Origin: Saccoglossus kowalevskii
Taxonomy: Eukaryota; Hemichordata; Enteropneusta; Harrimaniidae
Direction: 5' to 3'
Assembly: GCF_000003605.2 (NCBI RefSeq)
Contig: NW_003130357.1
Coordinates: 9,132 to 20,603 of the forward strand
DNA: 11,472 nt
Below the pieces are notes generated by a model, which made no database searches, had not been told where the DNA came from, and saw only the letters and a program-made list of their open reading frames with translations. Positions 5,701 to 11,472 of the stretch are shown piece by piece. The position numbers and the translations under genes are program-made. Positions within the stretch are counted from its first letter, which is position 1. Each line of letters begins with the position of its first letter.

Positions 5701-8142
5701 TTTCACAGAGGAACTTCAGGTGGCCGAGAAGTCGGAATCGGAGGTAGGCTGTATGGTTAAAGAAAGTTTCTACTAAAAAGAAAAATCAGTGAAATGTGAT
5801 CTTAAAAAAACTGAAGATTACTCATGAAAAATGTGCCATAACTAACACGAAGAGGTTACTTTACCGAGTACAGTTTGGGGAGAAATGTTTTTGTTACGAA
5901 GATTTTGATGACATGATTCATTCCATTTCTGTCACACGTTCGATTTAATGGTGGAACATATGTTTTACGCAAATGTCTTTCAACAGTAATACTTTTTTTC
6001 GTGTCTTGTTTTTGCTACCTATTTATTTGGATTATTCAAAATATTTTATTACCTCATAGGAGGCAGAATCATGCAATGACACACCGAGCCCGGAAAACAT
6101 ACGCATACCGGAAAACATACGTATACTTCAACAGCCGTCGACAACAATGAATCCGTACCCTGATGTTACATATAATAAAGATACGACATTGCAGTCTATG
6201 ACGTTGCTGTATGACTGGCCTGCAGACTGTAGTGCAGGGAGATTCGCAACTGGTATATTTGACCATAGGGGTGGTCATCTGTGTATTGAAAACAGTGGAA
6301 TTAGCCTTTTTATTCCATCTGGCAGCATAGAATATGGGAAAAAACAAAACATTATGATAGAATTGAATTATAGTAGTTCAGAACTGAATCCCGAAGAATC
6401 AATTCTTAGCCCAAGTGTTATTTGTTCCCCGCAAGGCACAACATTCCTTCAGCATGTCATGCTTACACTTACACACTCAGCGTTAAGTCATTCCTCAGAA
6501 ATAAATCCATTGTTGTCAACAATAACGCATGAATCATCAGTGAATTCATTGATGTCCCGTGAAGGAACATTGCCAATGATTGTTGAGGAACGTAAGTGTG
6601 TTATGCTACTTGACCACCTCATACAATGCGCAATAAAGGGAAAATGCAGGGACGGAAAGAAATTGCAAGTGTTAATTTATGCAGATCTCGGAGATGAAGA
6701 AGAAGTGAAATTACGCATGTGGATTATTGATGACTATGAAGATACTGGAAAGGTGCCCATATTTATTCTTTCTTTTTGAATAGATTATACTTACTGTCAA
6801 ATTCTGTTGCAAAGCCCTAACAGCTCTATAATTGTAATGCACTTTCATTTATTATTATAGCATTTATATTTCTTGCATTGATATCTATGAATTGGTTGAC
6901 AGGAAGTTATTAAAGAGGAGCAAGACAGATGTAGTACTTATCTCGGGGGAAACACATTTCATGTGTTAGAAAGCTCGGATATTGAAGTTCAAATGGAAGG
7001 AACAGGTGAATGGACTCCCCTAAATACTAGCGTAGTAAGTGTATCATTATATCAATTCACGTTTGGTATGTGAATTGTTCTTTCATGTCTTAATAATGAA
7101 TACACTTGTATTTTGCAGATTTTTACAAAAGACCGTTTTATGCGTAATCGGATGACAAACAAGCAAGTTTGTTTCGCAAGAAAAGACCGCACAGTCACAC
7201 GACTTAGGTCTAAAATACAAGTTTCACAGCCAACATTGGAAATTTCTGACCACATTGAATTTGAAGTTTCGGAACGTATTCCAAAGGTTTGTACAACATT
7301 TTCACTATTTGTAACATACGACAGAATGTATATTTACAGAGTGCGTATTTATATTTGATACAATGATTTGGACATCATTTAAAAATAATTTATTTATTCT
7401 CATCCAAATCTAGCATGAGCTAAAGCTGAATGATGATTATCACACAAAAATCACAACGCCCCGTAGGATGGCTGCCTTGCCTTATGGTCTCTGTCTAGCT
7501 ATATGTCAGCTTATGGACCCTAAACATCCCGCAGGTCATGATTGGAGATGCCTCACAGATCACATCAGTATCAGCGAACAACACTTAATATCATGGGATA
7601 TTATGCACATGGACGATATTAAAGCATTTAAAAGTCCTACCATGACGTTACTGAACATATGGCAGTTGAAACGCTATGGGTTTTCATTGGATCATATTGC
7701 ACAGCTTCGTCAGATATTTGAAAAGATTGAAAGGGGTGATGTTGTGCAAGTTCTAGACACATTTGTTGAAAAATATAAAGAATCCAACATGGCTGATGCT
7801 GAATGTAAAGTCACACCGACAATATACTCTGAGATGTGTTGGCCTTCATACTACAGCACCGAAGAGAAATTTCTTCAACATTGTGCACAGCCTAATCAAC
7901 GACGCGAAAGAGATGCCACACCCACTGACGATGCCAATAAAATATCGTCGCTAGATAAGGGGAGCAGAAAAAGTAGAAGCGAAGATGTCTGTGCTTTGAA
8001 TGCCATCGGGATTATTGTGGGCGATATAATACAATGTAATCTACAAAAGCGGATTCTTTGTTGTGTTGAGATCGATGGGGAGTCAAGTAGTAAATACAAA
8101 TTAATAAGCATGGCTATTTGTATTAGATTTTTGGGCATGTAA
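2579..8142 (+). CDS. UNC5CL-like membrane-anchored ZU5-UPA-death domain protein (whole gene, 8 exons)
   Basis: This is the coding span of join(2579-2721, 2858-2931, 4210-4284, 5700-5743, 6060-6752, 6903-7034, 7119-7286, 7414-8142), giving 685 residues. Exon phases match at all seven junctions. Layout: outer N-terminus 1-29, membrane span about 30-54, acidic linker 55-176, ZU5 about 177-275, UPA about 285-465, death domain about 473-562, tail 563-685. Known of the family: UNC5 receptors use this module to signal repulsion or apoptosis, and UNC5CL is a membrane-anchored form that activates NF-kB and JNK through IRAK/TRAF6-type partners. Inferred: an innate-type or death-signalling adaptor facing the cytosol. 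No Ig or TSP-1 exon is visible in the 2.5 kb upstream, so either the ATG at 2579 starts a signal-anchor protein or exon 1 begins further right with 5' exons outside the window. I am sure of the domain identity, less sure of the 5' end and of exon 4. Confidence 0.82.
2858..2931 (+). CDS. Exon 2: end of membrane span and basic stop-transfer
   Basis: The exon follows a good acceptor (tattttattttgcag) and ends at a GTATGC donor. It enters in phase 2, so the split codon TG/T gives Cys48, and leaves in phase 1. It encodes IALCIAWRKTKDIRENCG and then YIHWFN. The first residues complete the hydrophobic span, and WRKTKDIR supplies the positive charges that place the C-terminal side in the cytosol. Continuity of the hydrophobic segment across the intron is the best support for joining exons 1 and 2. 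Confidence 0.72.
3388..3647 (-). pseudogene. Decayed non-LTR retrotransposon (LINE) reverse-transcriptase C-terminus
   Basis: Translated on the - strand from about 3647, the sequence reads VMPPVQLGRFSVRTFRLV, then RINEYWLRILAMPQQRLP, then PLCYN. This fits the tail region of invertebrate LINE ORF2 proteins, roughly ElGR.Pl......R..kYW..l...P..R....cY. An in-frame TAA near 3497 follows, and after it GRSILKS and RRLW resemble the next segment (W...vk.lL...G...vW). The stop shows it is dead. It lies in intron 2 of the UNC5CL-like gene, opposite to transcription. The LINE clade cannot be named from this fragment, and no 3' tail is visible. Confidence 0.52.
4210..4284 (+). CDS. Exon 3: juxtamembrane acidic linker
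   Basis: The acceptor is tatgcattccag and the donor GTAAAG. The exon is 75 bases, phase 1 in and phase 1 out, so it could be skipped without shifting the frame. It encodes RFFSTPSEQVISTNGQEEED and then RTNT, a polar acidic linker with no known domain. A low-complexity juxtamembrane linker is expected between the membrane span and ZU5 in UNC5-type proteins. Support is from splice sites and frame only, because the sequence is too short for homology. Confidence 0.58.
4383..4535. repeat. GC-rich block in intron 3, probable inserted repeat
   Basis: This stretch is far richer in G and C than the flanking intron and includes a run of eight Gs (4455-4462). GGAGCTGCC and GGTAGCTCC, about 35 bases apart, could form an imperfect hairpin. 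The composition break suggests inserted foreign or mobile DNA. No family is recognised and no open frame here is convincing. Confidence 0.35.
4546..4760 (+). other. Possible alternative exon inside intron 3
   Basis: A pyrimidine-rich acceptor-like site (ctcctccgatttcactaattag) is followed by 71 open codons and an AAG|GTTTGA donor-like site. It would enter in phase 1 and leave in phase 0, the same phases as exon 4, so it could replace exon 4 without breaking the frame. The peptide (for example NWFTVQGVEISVLLEISNSR) alternates polar and hydrophobic residues like a beta-sheet domain, but I recognise no family. It starts right after a GC-rich block that looks like inserted DNA, so the whole stretch 4383-4760 could be a transposon fragment. 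Open frames of this length also arise by chance here. Confidence 0.22.
4999..5385 (+). mobile_element. tRNA-derived SINE, nearly complete, in intron 3
   Basis: The head starts near ggtcactgg (5003) and carries both RNA polymerase III promoter boxes. Box A, TAGCATAGTGG (5012-5022), fits TRGYNNAGTGG fully, and box B, AGTTCCAATCC (5055-5065), matches 9 of 11 bases of GGTTCGANTCC. The spacing fits a tRNA head of about 75 bases with a CTTATGA anticodon-type loop. A tRNA-unrelated body of about 290 bases follows and ends in (GAT)7 at 5364-5385, a microsatellite tail instead of poly-A. Seven-base direct repeats TGTGTAA flank it (4992-4998 and 5384-5390, the second overlapping the tail by two bases), consistent with a target-site duplication. 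The family name is not recognised. It sits in sense orientation in the host gene. Confidence 0.75.
5012..5065 (+). promoter_or_regulatory. Internal RNA polymerase III promoter (A and B boxes) of the SINE
   Basis: Box A at 5012-5022 and box B at 5055-5065 are separated by 32 bases, a normal distance for a tRNA-type promoter. Box B carries two departures from consensus (A for G at position 1, C for G at position 6), so pol III transcription may be weakened. Confidence 0.6.
5700..5743 (+). CDS. Exon 4: short acidic linker exon
   Basis: This small exon lies between a pyrimidine-rich acceptor (cacctctctataatttgattatag) and a GTAGGC donor. It enters in phase 1 and leaves in phase 0, which exactly fits exon 3 (phase 1 out) and exon 5 (phase 0 in at 6060). 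It encodes DFTEELQVAEKSESE, acidic like the residues on both sides. A second AG at 5707-5708 would remove nine bases in frame. It is also more GC-rich than the surrounding intron. If exon 4 is skipped, exon 3 can still join exon 5 in frame by using the alternative AG at 6065-6066. Confidence 0.5.
6060..6752 (+). CDS. Exon 5: linker, ZU5 domain and start of UPA
   Basis: This is the largest exon, with a good acceptor (ttttattacctcatag) and a weaker GTGCCC donor after AAG. It opens with EAESCNDTPS and a direct repeat, PENIRIPENIRI. ZU5 starts near residue 177 with GIFDHRGGHLCIENSGISL, then FIPSGSI, matching the UNC5 pattern of G.F...GG.L.i.nsG.sL.IP.G.I. A second hallmark is ILSPSVICSPQGTTFL, then VMLTLTHSAL, matching SP...C.P.G..F..pv.LtlpH. 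I see no His-Phe-Ser self-cleavage motif of the kind PIDD uses, so autoproteolysis is not predicted. The end of the exon (KGKCRDGKKLQVLIYADLG, then RMWIIDD) is the first part of the UPA fold. Known of the family: ZU5, UPA and the death domain pack together into a closed, inactive module. Confidence 0.88.
6090..6125 (+). repeat. In-frame 18-base tandem duplication in exon 5
   Basis: CCGGAAAACATACGCATA is followed directly by the same 18 bases with one synonymous change (CGC to CGT), encoding PENIRI twice (residues 123-134). The near identity implies a recent duplication in the linker before ZU5. Its frame preservation is further evidence that the sequence 5' of the first ATG in this exon (6147) is translated. 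Confidence 0.85.
6903..7034 (+). CDS. Exon 6: UPA domain, middle part
   Basis: The exon runs from the acceptor tgaattggttgacag to a strong GTAAGTG donor, 44 codons, phase 0 on both sides. It encodes EVIKEEQDRCSTYLGGNTF and then HVLESSDIEVQMEGTGEW. The pattern of a small helix followed by F.......i.v.m...gW.P fits the UPA domain shared by UNC5, PIDD and ankyrins. It continues exon 5 (DDYEDTGK) directly in frame. Confidence 0.8.
7119..7286 (+). CDS. Exon 7: UPA domain, last strands
   Basis: The acceptor is cacttgtattttgcag and the donor GTTTGT after AAG. The exon is 56 codons, phase 0 on both sides. It encodes IFTKDRFMRNRMTNKQVCF, a basic stretch, and then strands ending EISDHIEFEVSERIPK. Known of the family: the last UPA strands (F.v) lead straight into the death domain. 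The open frame continues past the donor to 7358, but that extension (VCTTFSLF...) is intron read-through. Confidence 0.8.
7414..8142 (+). CDS. Exon 8: end of UPA, death domain and C-terminal tail
   Basis: The exon follows the acceptor ttattctcatccaaatctag and runs 242 codons to a TAA at 8140-8142. It begins HELKLNDDYHTKITTPRRMA. The death domain occupies about 473-562: AICQLMDPKHPAGHDWRCL holds helix 1 and the conserved DWR (Trp487), SPTMTLLNIWQ (517-527) is the classic SPT..LL..W helix of UNC5 death domains, and LRQIFEKIERGDVVQVLD is the last helix pair. The tail (563-685) is polar with a basic patch (SRKSRSED) and a hydrophobic stretch near the end (IGIIVGDII). UNC5 and UNC5CL normally stop soon after the death domain, so this tail is unusual; it may be real or partly intron read-through hiding another exon. 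Confidence 0.86.
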   Translation, partial: HELKLNDDYHTKITTPRRMAALPYGLCLAICQLMDPKHPAGHDWRCLTDHISISEQHLISWDIMHMDDIKAFKSPTMTLLNIWQLKRYGFSLDHIAQLRQIFEKIERGDVVQVLDTFVEKYKESNMADAECKVTPTIYSEMCWPSYYSTEEKFLQHCAQPNQRRERDATPTDDANKISSLDKGSRKSRSEDVCALNAIGIIVGDIIQCNLQKRILCCVEIDGESSSKYKLISMAICIRFLGM

Positions 8143-8591
8143 ATGTATTCAGATCGGTTCGAATGCGATTTCATAAAACTAAGCAGTGAAATGAGAGACA
8201 TTGTAATGAAAACGAATGAGATCACTCATTATCATAATTGTATATGATATATAAACAGTTCGTAACATACTAAGGTCTTCTGCAGTTCAAATGTGAATGA
8301 TGTTTAGTGCTGATAATTTTAAAATCTAATTGATTCAACATAATGAAATGAAATTGCAAAATATCGCCCTAATATGTGTTCTTGACACAACAAATTGATA
8401 GGATATAGTAGTTTGTATTTAATCATCAGTAATATTCTTGTATTTGTGTTTGTATATCCGGAAAGTGTTATTTTAATCCATATATCAGTGCGTTGGCACT
8501 ATATACCTACTATATATTCTTTCAACCCGATGATAATTTCCATATATATCAAATTGAAGAATATTAAATTGTGTTACTAATTCTATTTCAT

Positions 8592-8597
8592 AATAAA
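8592..8597 (+). terminator. Possible polyadenylation signal (AATAAA)
   Basis: This is the first canonical AATAAA after the stop codon at 8142. An ATTAAA variant at 8563-8568 with a GT-rich follow-up is just upstream. Use of either would give a 3' UTR of about 450 bases. AT-rich context makes chance matches likely. Confidence 0.3.
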
Positions 8598-8664
8598 TTT
8601 AATTAGAGATACGTCTATTTAAATTAATTCGGGTGATTTTGCAGTTCTTGTTTTATATTATAGT

Positions 8665-8850
8665 ACCCAGTGTCGGCGATACAAGAGGGGAGGTGGGCGG
8701 CCGCTCCTCAAAATGCAGAAAATAGCGTTTCAGGGGGTCTAGATTTCAGAATTTGTAAGGGGAGCATGACCTCAGACGCCCTAGTGAATGTTGAACAAAT
8801 CCCCCTTTTCCAATGCAAAATTTAGCGCCGTCGCCTCTGACTACCTGTTG
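8665..8850. repeat. GC-rich block downstream of the gene, probable dispersed repeat
   Basis: The block holds gggaggtgggcggccgctcc, later cagggggtctagatttcaga and ggggagcatgacctcaga, and cccccttttc, in an otherwise AT-rich region. From memory, strings of this type recur in transposon-derived repeats of marine invertebrate genomes, but I cannot verify this or name a family. If the polyA signal at 8878 is used, the block is part of the 3' UTR. Confidence 0.35.
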
Positions 8851-8877
8851 TTTGTTTGTCAAATGGTGTATGTTTTA

Positions 8878-8883
8878 AATAAA
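8878..8883 (+). terminator. Possible polyadenylation signal with GT-rich downstream element
   Basis: AATAAA is followed directly by gttggttttg, the U/GU-rich element expected just past a cleavage site. It would give a 3' UTR of about 750 bases that includes the GC-rich block at 8665-8850. Transcript data would tell which signal is used. Confidence 0.33.
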
Positions 8884-9297
8884 GTTGGTTTTGAAGACTT
8901 ATCTTTATGGTCGTAGGTCGATTGTCCGTGTCTAACATTATTCCGGAATAATTGTAAAAATACATTCACGCATTCCATTTGAGTGACTATTGGGCACTCA
9001 AATTATTATGATTGTTTCGTCGATAAGCACTGCGCAATGTTTTCTGTTTATATGGCAAATCAATATTCCCACATTACATAGTACCACGATGTTTGCTAAA
9101 ACCCACTTTAATTATTGTGAAATACGACAAAATGAGACCTGACTGAAAGGTAAACTCCATGTGAATTCGATTGTTCATTGTTTAATTTGCTGCACTTCGA
9201 TACTGCCAACTAGAATGGAAAAAAAACACAACTAGGATAATCTGTATCTTTTTCTGTAATCGTACATGATAACATCTCCTTATATAATGATGACAAG

Positions 9298-9533
9298 TTT
9301 AATAACTGTGAAGCAGACGACAATATAGTGTTTAGCATGCCCACCCAACTTCAAGGAAATGATTATTCACAGTCCACTCGCCAGGCTGACGGAGTTCATA
9401 ATTGCGAGAATAGCCTCCAGTTGGGTGGAACATGCAATATGTCGATCACGTATGTTGTATGTGCACGAAATTTGGATCAAGTACCTGTGTCTGCAATGTT
9501 TCGAAAAAAACAAACAAAGGGATCAAAGGATAG
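9298..9533 (+). CDS. Candidate exon of a second gene, cysteine-rich, probably extracellular
   Basis: An acceptor-like site (atgatgacaag, with a pyrimidine tract further upstream) precedes 78 open codons plus two bases that end at a GTTAGT donor, so phase 0 in and 2 out. The stretch is richer in G and C than its flanks. The peptide carries four cysteines (NNCEADD, VHNCENS, GGTCNMS, YVVCARN) and a glycosylation sequon NMS, which together suggest a disulfide-bonded secreted or ectodomain module. I recognise no family. It lies 1.2 kb past the stop of the UNC5CL-like gene on the same strand, so it may begin a neighbouring receptor gene. A chance open frame remains possible. Confidence 0.35.
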
Positions 9534-9758
9534 GTTAGTGAGCTGCTTAGAACTCCTATAATTTTGTTAGAAGTGACTTGTTCATTTATTACTAACAATG
9601 TGCCAGAGGGATCGGCGAAATGAATATAATATGGCTTAATTTTAAATCACTTAGCTTTCGATGTTACAACTAAGCCATAACCAGTTCACACATAATCACA
9701 CTAAATTCGCAGTCATGAGTTATCAAAATTATTCGTGATTAAAAACATTCTTTAATAC

Positions 9759-9778
9759 ATTTGTTTAATTAAACAAAT
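9759..9778. repeat. Perfect 20-base palindrome
   Basis: ATTTGTTTAATTAAACAAAT equals its own reverse complement. It could form a small cruciform or bind a dimeric factor, but AT-rich palindromes of this kind also occur by chance. A further TTTAATTAATT follows directly. Confidence 0.6.
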
Positions 9779-10439
9779 TTAATTAATTGGAAATCGTCCC
9801 AACGATATACTAGTACATTGTTCTGTTAAGTATGCAATTTTGCTGAAACCAGCGTCGCCCAAAAACAACTTGCTTTCAGTTAAAAATCAACATTGGCCAA
9901 AATTATTCAATACGTGTGCCTAAATGTCGGTTGTGAATTGAAAATGTATAAACAAGAGTATATCTAGTATGTTTCATCTGTCATTTTGCTAAAAATACAT
10001 AAAGGTAATAAAATTATATATAGTCAAATTAGTGTGACCAAGATTCTTTGAAACACGACAATAAAAAGATCGTCACATTGAATCAATAGTTGTTAAAAAG
10101 GAAGTATATAATAATATGATTTCCTGTTCAACAAAATTATGAAATTTCAATGATTTGTAATATTAATTTAGTCGAACATTTGTCCATACTAATTATTGTA
10201 TTATCTTTGACATCAACTGGGAGATCTGGTCTAATAATATATAGTTTTTTTAATATTCCATTTGTTGTGCTTTACCAATGTGTTTCATGTGTGTAACAAA
10301 TAACATCCATACAGATGGTAAATGTATACAATACCAATATTGTACAGTTTTTAGAAAAAAAAATTCTGAGTTGAATGGTAACATATTGGTTATGCCAGAT
10401 TTTTGTACCCGGTAATATTTGTATTATCTTTAATTTCAG

Positions 10440-10574
10440 TATTTTAATCAACAACTGCTAACCAAGCATTCAGCACGTTTTCGTAAAACGGCGACAAATT
10501 ACGTGCAACTTATCATTTATACAGTTGAAATAAGAAACGTGCGCGAATTCAAACTGGGCATTAAAGCTCTGTAG
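10440..10574 (+). CDS. Candidate terminal exon of a second gene
   Basis: One of the best-looking acceptors in the window (gtattatctttaatttcag) is followed by 44 open codons and a TAG. The stretch is clearly less AT-rich than its surroundings. It encodes YFNQQLLTKHSARFRKTATN, then a strand-like VQLIIYTVEIRN and REFKLGIKAL. No family is recognised. Its open frame needs phase 0 entry, which does not fit the phase 2 exit of the candidate exon at 9298-9533, so a missing exon or a separate gene would be required. Confidence 0.3.
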   Translation, partial: YFNQQLLTKHSARFRKTATNYVQLIIYTVEIRNVREFKLGIKAL

Positions 10575-10851
10575 AACTTTTACCATGCACAAAGCAATAT
10601 ATTTTGCAGCAATCTTACAATCCACGTTTCCCTTCGAATGAAAAATTTTTATTCAATGTTTTTGTTTTTTCTCTGATTCAAATAAGCAAAAAAGACAACC
10701 CAGCTCGTGTGTATAAAATATCTAATAATCGTTTAATCTTTCATTGAAAAGAAGGGAATAGAAATTCCTGATATCGTTTGAACTCTTGGCTAAAGCGTAA
10801 TTATGTATGGTATATTCGAACCCAATGCTATAAATATACTTTTTTCCAAAG

Positions 10852-10966
10852 TAATGACAAAAGTTCTGAATTGCTTACAATAAGTGGATTATTTATAACT
10901 ATTCCCAATTATAACACCGGAACCACTCGATTCACACAAAGAGTCTGCAAGGAACGCACAAAACAG
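10852..10966 (+). CDS. Candidate internal exon of a second gene
   Basis: A pyrimidine-led acceptor (acttttttccaaag) and a weak GTCTTT donor after ACAG bound 38 open codons, phase 2 in and 0 out. The peptide (NDKSSELLTISGLFITIPNY, later RVCKERTKQ) is plausible but unrecognised. Entry phase 2 matches the exit of 9298-9533, so those two could be spliced directly while bypassing 10440-10574. Evidence is splice-site shape and phase only. Confidence 0.2.
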
Positions 10967-10974
10967 GTCTTTTG

Positions 10975-11472
10975 ATACACTCATTGTAAGGCAACGCATT
11001 GAAATCGGTTAATGTACACAATGTTGAGGGGGACATATAGTAACGCCAGTTCACATTGTTCCCTGCTTTAATTTCAACAAAGTTGGCAATTTTTCCTAAG
11101 TTGAAATCGATAGAGAATTGGGGAGTGGTTGTCGATTAGAATATACAATTAAGAGAAATAAGATAAAATAAAATAAAATAAAATAAAATAAAATAAAATA
11201 AAATAAAATAAAATAAAATAAAATAAAATAAAATAAAATTTTCAATATTCCGCTCTGCGTATACTTTGTATTGAGCACTATTTTGCAATAATCGATCTAA
11301 TATCTAAACTACATATATACTAAATATATATACTACATATCTTTTTAATTTCTTTAAACGATCCTTTTCGTTATTGCGCCCTCACTCAACAATAAGTAGA
11401 ATGAGTGGTTGGGGGAAAGATCGATGAGTCGCTTGCAGCTATTGGATAAGCTAATATAGTATAGAAGTTAAA
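10975..11472. other. Right flank without genes
   Basis: Apart from the TAAAA microsatellite and a short TA-rich run around 11310-11340, nothing here resembles a gene, an RNA or a mobile element. Confidence 0.5.
11164..11239. repeat. (TAAAA)n microsatellite
   Basis: About fifteen uninterrupted copies of the five-base unit TAAAA. No LINE or SINE body is visible just before it, so it is not clearly a retroposon tail. The opposite-strand open frame through it (FILFY repeats) is an artefact of the repeat. Confidence 0.95.

Noticed and set aside
6069-6347. 92-codon - strand open frame
   Set aside because: It is the shadow of exon 5, which has strong ZU5 similarity on the other strand.
7896-8225. 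109-codon - strand open frame
   Set aside because: It lies opposite the C-terminal tail of exon 8 and has no recognisable motif.
11096-11278. 60-codon - strand open frame with FILFY repeats
   Set aside because: It is a translation of the TAAAA microsatellite.
1-11472. CRISPR array, bacterial operon, phage or riboswitch
   Set aside because: No regularly spaced repeats, no ribosome-binding sites and no compact gene layout; the introns and SINE show animal nuclear DNA.

Overview
The window reads as AT-rich nuclear DNA of an invertebrate animal, probably marine. Coding sequence is split by introns with GT...AG borders. Decayed transposons and retrotransposons, a tRNA-derived SINE and simple repeats fill the spaces. 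Nothing here looks bacterial, viral or organellar. The phylum cannot be fixed from the sequence alone; the protein type and repeat load would fit a mollusc, brachiopod, hemichordate or similar animal.

The one confident gene lies on the + strand at 2579-8142. I reconstruct eight coding exons whose phases agree at every junction. They encode a protein of 685 residues: a short outer N-terminus, one membrane span (residues 30-54), an acidic linker, a ZU5 domain, a UPA domain, a death domain and a C-terminal tail of about 120 residues. ZU5-UPA-death is the cytoplasmic module of UNC5 netrin receptors and of UNC5CL/ZUD. Because no Ig or thrombospondin exons are visible upstream, the window as seen encodes a membrane-anchored UNC5CL-like death-domain adaptor. 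An ectodomain spliced on from exons before the window cannot be excluded.

Region by region: 1-2450 has no convincing exon and holds a decayed piggyBac-like transposase on the - strand (about 610-1555). 2452-2721 has a possible TATA box and exon 1 with the membrane span. Intron 2 (2932-4209) contains a decayed LINE reverse-transcriptase C-terminus on the - strand. Intron 3 (4285-5699) contains a GC-rich block, a possible alternative exon and an almost intact SINE with flanking direct repeats. Exons 4-8 (5700-8142) carry the signalling domains. 8143-8900 is probable 3' UTR with polyadenylation signals and a GC-rich repeat-like block.

Downstream (9298-10966), three stretches with splice-site-like borders could be exons of a second + strand gene. 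One is cysteine-rich and looks extracellular, but none is recognised. The window ends near a long (TAAAA)n microsatellite.
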